A stretch of DNA of 64,000 bases from an uncultured Butyricicoccus sp. (GTDB lineage: Bacteria > Bacillota > Clostridia > Oscillospirales > Butyricicoccaceae), in assembly GCA_934532985.1 (NCBI GenBank), contig CAKTAV010000001.1:124001-188000 (forward strand), written 5' to 3'. How positions within the stretch are numbered: the stretch's first letter is position 1; each line of letters begins with the position of its first letter. A program made the translations under genes and the position numbers. Under the pieces are notes generated by a model, which saw nothing but the letters and a program-made list of their open reading frames with translations, was not told the DNA's origin and did not search any database. Positions 1-7,251 of this stretch are shown here, in pieces.

Positions 1-1036
1 GGGCAAACACCAGCTCCAGCATGGCGGCATACGGCGCAAAGTCCCGCGCCGTCACAACGAAATCCCGCCGCCGTGCGTCGGTCTCGCGCATCGTTTTGCG
101 GATATACGCCGCCGCATATTCGCATTCGCTGTAGCGGTCGCCCGCTCCGTGCAGAAACACACTGCTCTGGTCGCTGGACACAGGTTTCCGCTGGCTTTGC
201 AGGGCGTATTGCTCCAGCACCGCCAGATCCTGCGGCTTTTCGATTCGACATGCGCCAAAGTCGCGCAGCTCCACGATTTTTCCCGCGCGGGAGGCCGCCG
301 CCCGCAAACGCGCCATCGCGTGCATACACTCCGGAAACAGCTCCGGCTGCTGACTGTCACCCGTCAGTGTCACCACCAGCGGGACACCGTGTCCCATCAT
401 CCACGTCAGGATATCCAGCTCCTGCCGGTTGAAGTTGTCAAATCCGTCCAGATACACATCTGCCGCGTCAAATAATGTCGTCTGCGGCAAACGCTCCCGC
501 ACTCGCGTCAGCTCGTCCTGCGGGTCGGGCAGCTCTTCCTCCGTGATGCTCTTATAGACCATGCTGATCTGCGCCAAATCCGTCAGCTTGCCGCGCAGCA
601 TTCCCTCGGCATCCTCCGAAGCGCGCAGCAAATCCTCCGGTGCGACCGATGCACATTTCAGCTCGTCCACGACGCCTAACAGGTCCTTGAGTACCTCAGG
701 CCGCCGTCCCGCGCCCTGATACCGGCATAACTGAGAGGACGTCCGCTGTACCGCTGCATACAACACCATCAGTCGTCCCGCCGGGGTCAGGCTCTGGTCC
801 GCCAGACCGCCCGCCTCGGAAAAAACACGGTTCGCCACACGCCGAAACGTCAGCACCTCCGCCGATGCCGCGCCGCGATTGTCCGTCGCCTTCGCCAGCA
901 TGCGTTCGTAATCGTGCGACGCCAGCTCCGGGACAATCAAAATCTGCCGCCTGCCGCCGCATTTCACCTGCTCGGCAATGTGTTCGAGAATCGCGGTCGT
1001 CTTGCCGCTTCCCGCCCGTCCTGTCCACAGCTTCAC
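1..1036 (-). CDS. addB: ATP-dependent helicase/nuclease subunit B (AddB), N-terminal part
   Basis: This is the N-terminal 345 codons of a UvrD-like helicase-fold protein; the rest lies beyond the left edge. It opens with VKLWTGRAGSGKTT, a Walker A motif at residues 5-14. Then come segments typical of AddB/RexB, such as QILIVPELASHDYE and VYLDGFDNFNRQEL. AddB works with AddA to resect double-strand breaks for recombination. The start is GTG at 1036, set by an AAGGAGG ribosome binding site seven bases upstream. It overlaps the stop of the preceding gene as GTGA, implying translational coupling. The C-terminal nuclease domain and iron-sulfur cysteines cannot be checked. A related helicase-fold nuclease is the only realistic alternative. 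Confidence 0.85.
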   Translation of the reverse strand, partial: MKLWTGRAGSGKTTAILEHIAEQVKCGGRRQILIVPELASHDYERMLAKATDNRGAASAEVLTFRRVANRVFSEAGGLADQSLTPAGRLMVLYAAVQRTSSQLCRYQGAGRRPEVLKDLLGVVDELKCASVAPEDLLRASEDAEGMLRGKLTDLAQISMVYKSITEEELPDPQDELTRVRERLPQTTLFDAADVYLDGFDNFNRQELDILTWMMGHGVPLVVTLTGDSQQPELFPECMHAMARLRAAASRAGKIVELRDFGACRIEKPQDLAVLEQYALQSQRKPVSSDQSSVFLHGAGDRYSECEYAAAYIRKTMRETDARRRDFVVTARDFAPYAAMLELVFA

Positions 1037-1980
1037 GGGGTGTCCTCCTTCTGCTCCTGTTCCCAGTCCTTGCTCCAAAAATACGTGCCGTCGCCGCACA
1101 GCGCGCCGCATTCCGTGCAGTACATCTGATAAATCAAGCCATATCCGCTTTCTTCCACTGTGATTTCTCCCTCCGGTTGAAAAAAGCTGCGATCTTTGTC
1201 GCTGACTGCCGTGATAATTACCTGCTGCGTTCCGCTGCCGCAGGATCGGCACGCTGCCATTTGCAGCTCGCTGATTGCATAGTGCTGCGCTTCGCCGTCC
1301 GCATGGTGGGCATCCACATGCTCGTCAAACAGCACGATTTCCTCGCCGCAAACCGAACAGGTCGCCCACAAATAGCCATTCTCCGGATGCCGAAAGACAT
1401 GAAATGCATTGCGGCCGCAGGTACAGCGCAGCTTGCTGCGGATACAATTTTCCGGCTCTACCGAGCTGCGGACTGGCTGCACATAGGCCAGCAGACGCTT
1501 CGGCAGCAGCATCCGCTGCTCCTCATTCCACACGATTTTCTCCGGCTGATATTCCCGTCGCAGCACCTTCCACACCAATACATCGCACAGCAGGCCGTGT
1601 ACCTTGCTCGCCAAGCGAAGCAGCACAAGTAGCGTCACTCCCAGCAGCACCGCAATCGACCACCGCGAGAGCCTGACCGCTTCATACGCTCCACCGCCTG
1701 CGCCCATCACCAGCAGCGCCGTCAAGCCCGCATAGAGGAATTCCCATAGTAGAATACTACGATAGTCCTTCGCGCCCCATGGAACAAGGCCGAGTAAAAT
1801 TCGCCCTTCCTTCTTACAGCGAGTTGCTATCTTATTATATAAATCCGCCCGCAGGGCACGATCCTCCTGTCGCTGCCGCATCATCCGAATATTGTCCTGA
1901 TATTCATCCAGGCTATCCAATACAATCTCTTTTTCCGCCAAAAAGCGGTTCATTTTTTTGGATATGCGCTTTTTCTTCAC
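1033..1980 (-). CDS. Unknown membrane protein with zinc-ribbon-like cysteines, upstream of addB
   Basis: A 315-residue protein of no recognised family. The N-terminus is basic (VKKKRISKKMNRFL) and followed by a charged, helical stretch. Two hydrophobic segments lie near residues 85-105 and 112-135. The C-terminal half carries CxC, CxxC and CxxxC clusters (CTCGRN, CSVCGEE, CRSCGSG, CTECGALC) that look like metal-binding ribbons. The chosen start is GTG at 1980, eight bases after a GAGG ribosome binding site; a longer frame to 2049 would run through the TATACT promoter box. Its stop overlaps the addB start, so the two are probably one transcript. A role in DNA repair is only a guess from this position. 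Confidence 0.7.
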   Translation of the reverse strand: MKKKRISKKMNRFLAEKEIVLDSLDEYQDNIRMMRQRQEDRALRADLYNKIATRCKKEGRILLGLVPWGAKDYRSILLWEFLYAGLTALLVMGAGGGAYEAVRLSRWSIAVLLGVTLLVLLRLASKVHGLLCDVLVWKVLRREYQPEKIVWNEEQRMLLPKRLLAYVQPVRSSVEPENCIRSKLRCTCGRNAFHVFRHPENGYLWATCSVCGEEIVLFDEHVDAHHADGEAQHYAISELQMAACRSCGSGTQQVIITAVSDKDRSFFQPEGEITVEESGYGLIYQMYCTECGALCGDGTYFWSKDWEQEQKEDTP

Positions 1981-2270
1981 GCGTGTCACCTCACAAACAG
2001 TGTACTCAGTATAGCACACCAGAGCGGCAAGGAACAGTTTTTTACACACGGATCTGTTTGTTCACAGTTTGTTTTTGTTTTTTTCACATCTTCTACGCAC
2101 AGCCTACCAAATCCCATCACAAGTACACAGTATGATAAATCCAGAACAGGAAAGCAAGGACCGGCAGTCATCCCATACCTCTGCCGACGCAGTAACTTCC
2201 TACCTGCAATATCCACTGCTTTTCTGTCGTCATCCTAATATTTTTATTTCTCTTTTCATTTTCATCCTTC

Positions 2271-2308
2271 AAAAGAATGCAGAGCCTTCCGCTCTGCATT
2301 CTTTTTTT
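2271..2308. terminator. Bidirectional intrinsic terminator
   Basis: A 15-bp stem (2271-2285 with 2291-2305, core TGCAGAGC/GCTCTGCA) with a five-base loop is followed by a T run on the plus strand and, less cleanly, on the minus strand. No annotated gene ends directly at it, so a small untranslated transcript may be involved. Confidence 0.75.
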
Positions 2309-2437
2309 CACTCACCCATGCATCGTCACAATTTGTTTGCATTTTTGTTACAGCATCGTTCCAATTCTGTCCTACTTATTTCATAGAATCCTGATATTCT
2401 AATAACACGAAAGAAAATACACCATCCACTAACTGTT

Positions 2438-2484
2438 CTGTCGGCGATCCTGACCGCACACCCCGCGGTCAGGATCGCCGACAG
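2438..2484. repeat. Perfect 20-bp inverted repeat, 7-nt loop
   Basis: Positions 2438-2457 and 2465-2484 are exact reverse complements, separated by ACACCCC. The stem is GC-rich inside AT-rich flanks and no T run follows on either strand, so it does not look like a simple terminator. Only one copy was noticed in the window. Confidence 0.85.
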
Positions 2485-2590
2485 ACAGACTAGCTTTCCC
2501 TCCTGCATAACGATGCAGTTTCTATATTTCATAAATTTCTTTTATCTTCTTTCTTTTTTATTACCCTTAATTCTATTATTTTCCTAAAAA

Positions 2591-2630
2591 GAACAGGTGC
2601 TGTACGCCAATTGACAGCACCTGTTCTTTT
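2591..2630 (-). terminator. Intrinsic terminator, strong in the minus direction
   Basis: A 13-bp stem (GAACAGGTGCTGT at 2591-2603 with 2614-2626) is flanked by A and T runs, so it could work both ways. On the minus strand it follows the tiny reading frame at 2677-2791. Confidence 0.8.
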
Positions 2631-2676
2631 ATATCTCCATGCGCTGTTATCTTTTTCTCACCTGCGCAATAGCCGG

Positions 2677-2791
2677 TCACAATTCTTTTTTATTTCTTAT
2701 ACGATCTGTTTTCTTTTTGGTAGGTATTTCTTCATATTCTTCTGGTAATATAAAACCATCAAAAGATAATACTTCCTATATTACTTTTCAT
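2677..2791 (-). pseudogene. Possible tiny gene interrupted by a +1 frameshift site, or a gene relic
   Basis: An ATG at 2791, close behind AAAGGA, opens MKSNIGSIIF and then meets TGA in the context ATC TTT TGA. Skipping one T (tRNA-Phe can re-pair on the TTTT run) would continue as DGFILPEEYEEIPTKKK and so on to a stop at 2677, giving about 37 charged residues. A strong terminator follows on the same strand. The product resembles no family I know. It may be a real frameshifted small protein, a decayed gene, or chance in AT-rich DNA; the ribosome binding site is only about two bases from the ATG. Confidence 0.3.
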
Positions 2792-2829
2792 ATCCTTTCT
2801 TTTTCTTTCTTTATTCCAAATTTGAAGGC

Positions 2830-2870
2830 AAGACAGACGGTTCTTTCCCACCGTCTGTCTTTTCTTTTTG
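2830..2870 (+). terminator. Intrinsic terminator
   Basis: An 11-bp stem (AAGACAGACGG at 2830-2840 with 2851-2861) is followed by TTTCTTTTT on the plus strand. No gene is assigned to it. Confidence 0.7.
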
Positions 2871-2929
2871 TGGGAAAGGAAAGCGCAAGCCATTTAACTA
2901 CCCGTTTTCAGAGAAAATCTTACAGTATA

Positions 2930-3070
2930 TCGCGACGCAACCCAGCGAAGCGGTTGTGGCGTGAAAGAGCAAGACCACGGAGCGGCTGAGCCATGCCGAC
3001 GCCTCGGCGTGGCGATGTAGCGCAGTGCGTCGCAGCGATGCCTTCGGCTCCGGTGGAGGCATCGAGTTCT
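2930..3070. repeat. Dispersed repeat copy (family A)
   Basis: This GC-rich block of short palindromes (GCGACGCAACCCAGCG, CGGAGCGGCTGAG, CGATGTAGCGCAGTGCG) recurs in varied form near 34765-34925, inverted near 45300-45600, and in part near 55795-55845 and 61630-61775. It carries no gene. It resembles the degenerate intergenic repeats common in gut Clostridia. Confidence 0.65.
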
Positions 3071-3077
3071 CTGCAAA

Positions 3078-3142
3078 ACAAAAGAACCAACCATAACTGG
3101 TTGGTTCTAATCTGGAGCGGATGACGAGGCTCGAACTCGCTA
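3078..3142 (-). repeat. Duplicated 3' end of tRNA-Gly plus its terminator
   Basis: About 65 bp here repeat the sequence at 3236-3300 almost exactly: the last ~30 nt of the tRNA-Gly gene including CCA, followed on the minus strand by the same hairpin terminator (3083-3108). The copy lacks the 5' half of the tRNA and is not a functional tRNA. A tRNA 3' end repeated downstream is what integrase-type insertion leaves, but only ~90 bp separates the copies and no integrase is present, so a local duplication or an old scar are both possible. Confidence 0.8.
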
Positions 3143-3240
3143 TCATACCCTAAAAAATCTTCGATTTTTCAGGGAACCCATACCTCAATTTTATCCGCTT
3201 TCAGCGGGCGGTGGAGGCAGCGAGTTCTTGACATAACAAA

Positions 3241-3266
3241 AGAACCAACCATAACTGGTTGGTTCT
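3241..3266 (-). terminator. Terminator of the tRNA-Phe/tRNA-Gly unit
   Basis: A 10-bp stem AGAACCAACC/GGTTGGTTCT lies five bases beyond the CCA end of tRNA-Gly and is followed on the minus strand by TTTTGTTAT. Confidence 0.8.
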
Positions 3267-3270
3267 AATC

Positions 3271-3346
3271 TGGAGCGGATGACGAGGCTCGAACTCGCTA
3301 CCTCCACCTTGGCAAGGTGGCGCTCTACCAGATGAGCTACATCCGC
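3271..3346 (-). tRNA. tRNA-Gly (GCC)
   Basis: On the minus strand this 76-nt gene forms a full cloverleaf: acceptor GCGGATG/CATCCGC, D arm, anticodon loop TTGCCAA with anticodon GCC, and T arm with GTTCGAGCC. CCA is encoded. It follows tRNA-Phe on the same transcript. Confidence 0.97.
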
Positions 3347-3351
3347 ATATA

Positions 3352-3427
3352 TGGTGCCTCCGGGCGGAATCGAACCACCGACACGGGGATTTTCAGTCCC
3401 CTGCTCTACCAACTGAGCTACAGAGGC
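3352..3427 (-). tRNA. tRNA-Phe (GAA)
   Basis: The acceptor stem GCCTCTG/CGGAGGC, anticodon loop CTGAAAA with anticodon GAA, T-loop GGTTCGATTCC and an encoded CCA identify it. It is the first gene after the promoter at 3489-3517. Confidence 0.97.
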
Positions 3428-3488
3428 AAAGGCAAAGCATATGAGCAATACCCTTTGCAATATTTGCTCTCTTGCAAAGCGCTTATTC

Positions 3489-3517
3489 AGTATATCGAAA
3501 GTTTCGACAGAAGTCAA
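3489..3517 (-). promoter_or_regulatory. Promoter for the tRNA-Phe/tRNA-Gly unit
   Basis: On the minus strand TTGACT (3517-3512) and TATACT (3494-3489) are separated by 17 bases, a near-consensus vegetative promoter about 60 bp upstream of tRNA-Phe. Confidence 0.85.
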
Positions 3518-3568
3518 GCACTTTTTTCATTTTTTGAAATTCTTTTTTCTATCTCTTTCTAACATAAA

Positions 3569-3598
3569 AAGCAGGGACTCCGTTCGGGGTCCCTGCTT
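3569..3598 (-). terminator. hsp20 terminator
   Basis: The stem AAGCAGGGAC/GTCCCTGCTT begins 16 bases after the hsp20 stop on the minus strand and is followed by a T run. Confidence 0.85.
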
Positions 3599-3614
3599 CT
3601 GTGATATTGGGGGA

Positions 3615-4052
3615 TTACTGAATTTCCAGACGTCTCGACGCCGGAGTGACTTCCACTCTCTTCGGCAAATTCAGTGACAGAACACCGTTTTCATACGATG
3701 CTGCAATCTTATCTGCATCAATCTGCGAAATATCAAAGCTGCGGCTGTAGGAGCCATAGTACCGCTCCCGGCGCAGATAGCTGCTCTGCTCCTTTTCTTC
3801 GCCCTCCTTGTTTTCCTCACTCTCGCCGGAATGGCTGGCCTGAATCGTCAGGCGGTCGCCATCGATGTCAATCTGAATATCTTCTTTATTAAATCCCGGA
3901 AGCTCTGCCTCCAGTACGTAGCTATCACCAGTATCTTTAATATCAGTGCTGAATGCGCGGAGCGAAGAACCTCCGAAAAAGTCTCTTGCCATCTGATCCA
4001 TTTCAGCAAACGGGTTCATCATACTTCTGTTCAAAGGCATCATGTTCAACAT
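3615..4052 (-). CDS. hsp20: Small heat shock protein, Hsp20/alpha-crystallin family
   Basis: A 145-residue ATP-independent holdase that binds unfolding proteins during stress. The N-terminal arm MLNMMPLNRSMMNPF is followed by an alpha-crystallin domain (about residues 35-140) with ELPGFNKEDIQIDIDGDRLT and the strand YENGVLSLNLPK. The C-terminus keeps the family's I/V-x-I-like end (RRLEIQ). ATG at 4052 is chosen because an AAGGAGG site lies eight bases upstream; a TTG two codons earlier is too close to it. It is a single gene with its own terminator, and a CIRCE operator about 130 bp upstream places it under HrcA repression. Confidence 0.95.
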   Translation of the reverse strand: MLNMMPLNRSMMNPFAEMDQMARDFFGGSSLRAFSTDIKDTGDSYVLEAELPGFNKEDIQIDIDGDRLTIQASHSGESEENKEGEEKEQSSYLRRERYYGSYSRSFDISQIDADKIAASYENGVLSLNLPKRVEVTPASRRLEIQ

Positions 4053-4182
4053 AATCAATTCCTCCTTGCCTTTTGGTCTCCTGAGGCTCTCACCTCATTT
4101 GACCCTCTCTTTTGTTTACGCTTATATAATAACCCGCAATTATGAAGAAATATCACTATTTTTATGAACATTTTATGAAATT

Positions 4183-4209
4183 TTAGCACTCTTGCTTGTA
4201 GAGTGCTAA
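4183..4209 (-). promoter_or_regulatory. CIRCE operator (HrcA binding site) upstream of hsp20
   Basis: TTAGCACTC, nine bases, then GAGTGCTAA is an exact CIRCE inverted repeat. On the minus strand TTAGCA and TAAAAT lie 18 bases apart inside it, so the promoter may be built into the operator. Confidence 0.93.
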
Positions 4210-4307
4210 AAACAACATTTTCTACAATTCCTCCTGTTTTCCGCCGCCCGTTCCCGTCAATTTTCTTTTTATTTCCGCACACGTGTATAACATATTTCTT
4301 TTATACA

Positions 4308-5177
4308 TTATGCTGACAGCCATGCGCCAAACAGCATGATGACAAGCGCCACAAAAAATGCTGCCGAAGGCATGTCTTGAAATAAAATCAGAGATAGCAG
4401 CGTGCCAATAAACGGCGCTACCGCATAATAGGCACTGGTTTTTGCCGCGCCCAAAATACGCTGGGCATACACATAAAAGAAAATACTCATGCCATACGCT
4501 ATCGCGCCGACTGCCATAACAGCAAACACACTCCATACGGATGTCAAGCGCTCGCCCAAAAAACAAAATCCGATGACCAACGAACCGCCGCCCGAGCCGA
4601 TGCCCTTGAGCAGTACAATCTCCATCGGGTCCTTGGATGACACCCTTCTTGTACAGTTATTTTCCAACCCCCAGCACACACACGCCAGCAAAACCAGCAG
4701 CGAGCCATAGGAAAAGGATACGCTCGACATATCTTCAAACGAAAGAATCAAGCACGAAAGTGTAATGCAGGCAATACCGAGCCACAGTCTATGGCTGATA
4801 CTCTCGTGAAATACAATCCATGCGATAAGTGCCGTCGCGACAATCTCAAAATTGTTCAGCAGCGAGGCATTGGCCGCCGTCGTGCCCATCAGGCCCCACA
4901 GCAGGCAAATCGGCGCCGCGATATCCAGCACAATCATCATCACGGTATACGGAAGCTCCGCCCGTGTCAGACGCATCTCCGACGTGCTGCCGCGCGCCTT
5001 GCGCAGCAATGCAATGACAAGCATGCTCAATCCCGCGCCGACATATAAAAAGCCCGCCATAATCGTCGCCGGCATTTCATTCAACAATAATTTGGAGCAG
5101 GGCGAATTGATCGCATACAGTGCCGCCGCCAGCAACGCAAACGCAATGCCCTTTCCCGTCTTGCTCTTGGAATCCAT
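4308..5177 (-). CDS. EamA/DMT-family transporter
   Basis: A 289-residue inner-membrane protein with about ten hydrophobic segments arranged as two EamA repeats of five. It begins MDSKSKTGKGIAFALLAAA. The substrate is unknown; members export amino acids, sugars or metabolites. ATG at 5177 follows an AAGGAGAG site by six bases. It is divergent from a TetR-type regulator at 5343-5882, and the shared 165-bp region carries two copies of GTTACGGAACA, one over the likely -35 region of this gene. Repression by that regulator, and so a role as an efflux pump for its ligand, is inferred from this layout. Confidence 0.85.
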   Translation of the reverse strand: MDSKSKTGKGIAFALLAAALYAINSPCSKLLLNEMPATIMAGFLYVGAGLSMLVIALLRKARGSTSEMRLTRAELPYTVMMIVLDIAAPICLLWGLMGTTAANASLLNNFEIVATALIAWIVFHESISHRLWLGIACITLSCLILSFEDMSSVSFSYGSLLVLLACVCWGLENNCTRRVSSKDPMEIVLLKGIGSGGGSLVIGFCFLGERLTSVWSVFAVMAVGAIAYGMSIFFYVYAQRILGAAKTSAYYAVAPFIGTLLSLILFQDMPSAAFFVALVIMLFGAWLSA

Positions 5178-5223
5178 TGTTCTCTCTCCTTGCAACTCCG
5201 CACAGCATACCGTATACTGTGTA

Positions 5224-5235
5224 TGTTACGGAACA
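5224..5235. promoter_or_regulatory. Putative TetR operator, copy 1
   Basis: TGTTACGGAACA is an imperfect palindrome. Its core recurs at 5302-5312 in the same orientation. This copy overlaps TTCCGT, a possible -35 box for the EamA gene, with TATGCT 18 bases further on the minus strand. Confidence 0.5.
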
Positions 5236-5301
5236 TCCTGTTCATTTCCAGTATGCACGGTTTTTGTGCCGGACGCAACAAACAGATTACGGCAGATGTT
5301 C

Positions 5302-5312
5302 GTTACGGAACA
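5302..5312. promoter_or_regulatory. Putative TetR operator, copy 2
   Basis: GTTACGGAACA repeats the core of 5224-5235 about 30 bp upstream of the regulator's start, which would suit autorepression. Confidence 0.5.
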
Positions 5313-5342
5313 AATCTGCAATTTTGTACGGTGGTGATTACC

Positions 5343-5882
5343 ATGGATCGACGGCAGCAAAAAACACGAGAAGCGATTTTCGCTGCCCTCTCTCTGCTTC
5401 TGCAAGCCAAGCGTTATGAACAAATTACCGTCCAGAACATTCTGGACACGGCAAACATCGGGCGCAGTACGTTTTATGCGCATTTTGAAACCAAGGACGA
5501 ACTGCTGCACTCACTGTGCAGTCAAATTTTCGAACACATTTTTTCGGATGAGCTGATGGGCGAGACAACGCACGATTTCTCCCATGGTCACGCCGGTCTG
5601 TCACAACAGCTGACCCACCTGCTCTATCATCTGCGCGACCAGCAGAAAATTGTCGGCAATGTGTTATCCGGCGAAAGCCGTGAGATTTTCCTGCACTATT
5701 TTACGACGTATCTCTCCACGCTGTTCTCTCAGCACGTCGCGCCGATTCCCGGCGTCCCGCAGGAATATACTCTGCATCACTATGTATTCAACTTTGCCGA
5801 AACAGTCATCTGGTGGTTTCAATCCGGCATGCGCTATTCTCCGGAGGAAATGGTAGGATTTTATCAAGTGACGGCGATGTGA
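5343..5882 (+). CDS. TetR/AcrR-family transcriptional regulator
   Basis: A 179-residue one-component repressor. Residues 1-55 form the DNA-binding domain: MDRRQQKTREAIFAALSLLL, then a helix-turn-helix through VQNILDTANIGRSTFYAHFE. The remaining helical part would bind a ligand and dimerise; it matches no specific subgroup by eye and resembles the C-terminal TetR_C_8 type. ATG at 5343 has GGTGGTG seven bases upstream; GTG codons within that stretch are possible alternatives. Divergent orientation to the EamA exporter and the shared repeat motif suggest that exporter is its target. Confidence 0.85.
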   Translation: MDRRQQKTREAIFAALSLLLQAKRYEQITVQNILDTANIGRSTFYAHFETKDELLHSLCSQIFEHIFSDELMGETTHDFSHGHAGLSQQLTHLLYHLRDQQKIVGNVLSGESREIFLHYFTTYLSTLFSQHVAPIPGVPQEYTLHHYVFNFAETVIWWFQSGMRYSPEEMVGFYQVTAM

Positions 5883-5884
5883 AA

Positions 5885-5919
5885 AAAGGGTCTGTTGCAA
5901 AATACGCAACAGACCCTTT
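5885..5919. terminator. Bidirectional terminator between tetR and hemL
   Basis: A 14-bp stem AAAGGGTCTGTTGC/GCAACAGACCCTTT with a 7-nt loop ends the cobalamin unit on the minus strand (T6 run) and the TetR gene on the plus strand. Near-identical hairpins occur at 34983-35015 and 61874-61904. Confidence 0.9.
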
Positions 5920-5924
5920 CCTCT

Positions 5925-7208
5925 TTACTTCTTCGTAAAATAATCCCGCATGATTTGCAGCGTCCGCTCCAAATCCTCCTTCGTATGCGCCATGGACAGG
6001 AACACCGCTTCAAACTGTGCCGGTGCCAGATAGATGCCATGATTAATCATGTAATTGCAGTAATCCGCATACGCCTTGGTGTCCGACGTCTTTGCGCTGT
6101 CGTAGTCCGCCACACTTTGGTCAGTGAAGAACAGACTTCCGATCGAGCCGATATGGTTAACCTGCCATGGATATCCCGCGTCGCGCACGGTCTGCTGGAT
6201 CTCACCGAAGAACCAGTCTCCCAGCGCATTCAGACGGTCATACTCCTCCGGATGCTCGTTCAGATAGCCCAGCTGTGCCAGTCCGGCCGCCATCGCCACC
6301 GGATTGCCGCTCAGCGTGCCCGCCTGATATACCGCGCCCACCGGCGAAATCATCTCCATGATCTCCCGCCGTCCGCCGTAAGCACCCACTGGCATACCCG
6401 CACCGATGATTTTGCCAAACGTCGTCAGATCCGGCTGCACACCGAAATAGCCCTGTGCGCCGTCTTTTGCCAGCCGGAAGCCCGTGATGACCTCATCAAA
6501 AATCAGCAGTGCACCGTATTCGTCGCACAGCGCGCGCAGGCCCTTCAGGAAGCCCTCTTCCGGAAGAACGACACCCATGTTGGCGCCAACCGGTTCCACA
6601 ACCACAGCGGCAATCTGCTCGCCGTACACCGCGAAATGGGCGCGCACGCTGTCCAGATTATTAAAATCCGCCGTCAGCGTGTCTTTGGTATAGCCCGCCG
6701 GAACGCCCAGCGAATCCGGCACGCCCGCCGTCATAACGCCCGAGCCCGCCCTGACCAGCAGACCATCCGAGTGACCGTGATAGCAGCCATTGAACTTGAT
6801 AATCTTATCGCGCCGTGTAAAGCCACGCGCCGCGCGAATCGCACTCATGACCGCCTCAGTGCCCGAGTTGACCATGCGCACCATCTCCACCGACGGCACC
6901 ATGCTGCAAACCAGCTCCGCCATCTGCACCTCGGCCTGCGTCGCCGCGCCAAAGCTCAGACCGTTCTGCGCCGCCTTGACGACGGCATCATAGACCGCGG
7001 GAAAATTATGTCCCAGAATCATCGGTCCCCACGAACCGACATAGTCGATGTATTCCATGCCGTCCTCGTCCCAGATACGGCTCTTATCCGCCTTTGTGAT
7101 AAAGCGCGGGGTCGAGCCGATGGAACCAAACGCGCGAACCGGCGAGTTGACGCCGCCCGGAATATGCTCGACCGCACGGGCAAACAGCTGCTCGGATTGT
7201 GTGCTCAT
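5925..7208 (-). CDS. hemL: Glutamate-1-semialdehyde 2,1-aminomutase
   Basis: A 427-residue PLP enzyme that turns glutamate-1-semialdehyde into 5-aminolevulinate, the second step of the C5 tetrapyrrole pathway. MSTQSEQLFARAVEHIPGGV opens it, the substrate/PLP region has NSGTEAVMSAIRAAR, and the PLP lysine is K266 in TTFGKIIGAG, with LLIFDEVITGFR before it. Length equals the family norm. ATG at 7208 follows AAAGGAG by six bases. It is the last gene of the 27-gene unit, 43 nt after cobA-hemD, and pairs with hemA at 10105-11343. Confidence 0.97.
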   Translation of the reverse strand: MSTQSEQLFARAVEHIPGGVNSPVRAFGSIGSTPRFITKADKSRIWDEDGMEYIDYVGSWGPMILGHNFPAVYDAVVKAAQNGLSFGAATQAEVQMAELVCSMVPSVEMVRMVNSGTEAVMSAIRAARGFTRRDKIIKFNGCYHGHSDGLLVRAGSGVMTAGVPDSLGVPAGYTKDTLTADFNNLDSVRAHFAVYGEQIAAVVVEPVGANMGVVLPEEGFLKGLRALCDEYGALLIFDEVITGFRLAKDGAQGYFGVQPDLTTFGKIIGAGMPVGAYGGRREIMEMISPVGAVYQAGTLSGNPVAMAAGLAQLGYLNEHPEEYDRLNALGDWFFGEIQQTVRDAGYPWQVNHIGSIGSLFFTDQSVADYDSAKTSDTKAYADYCNYMINHGIYLAPAQFEAVFLSMAHTKEDLERTLQIMRDYFTKK

Positions 7209-7251
7209 AGTGTCTCCTTTCCGTACCCAATCGCGGTACCGATCCAAATGA

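Larger units (their letters stand above)
1981..2590. other. AT-rich intergenic stretch without a convincing gene
   Basis: No protein-like reading frame with a ribosome binding site was found. On the minus strand a TATACT box just upstream of 1980 may be the promoter of the zinc-ribbon gene. The rest holds a bidirectional terminator near 2271-2308 and a perfect hairpin at 2438-2484, listed separately. Confidence 0.6.

Noticed and set aside
2639..2989. A 116-codon plus-strand frame in AT-rich DNA
   Set aside because: It runs through a terminator and into the dispersed repeat, and lacks a ribosome site.
3113..3142. A second tRNA-Gly gene
   Set aside because: Only the 3' third is present; there is no anticodon arm or 5' acceptor strand.
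3072..3346. An integrated phage or island at tRNA-Gly
   Set aside because: No integrase or element genes lie between the duplicated tRNA ends, which are about 90 bp apart.
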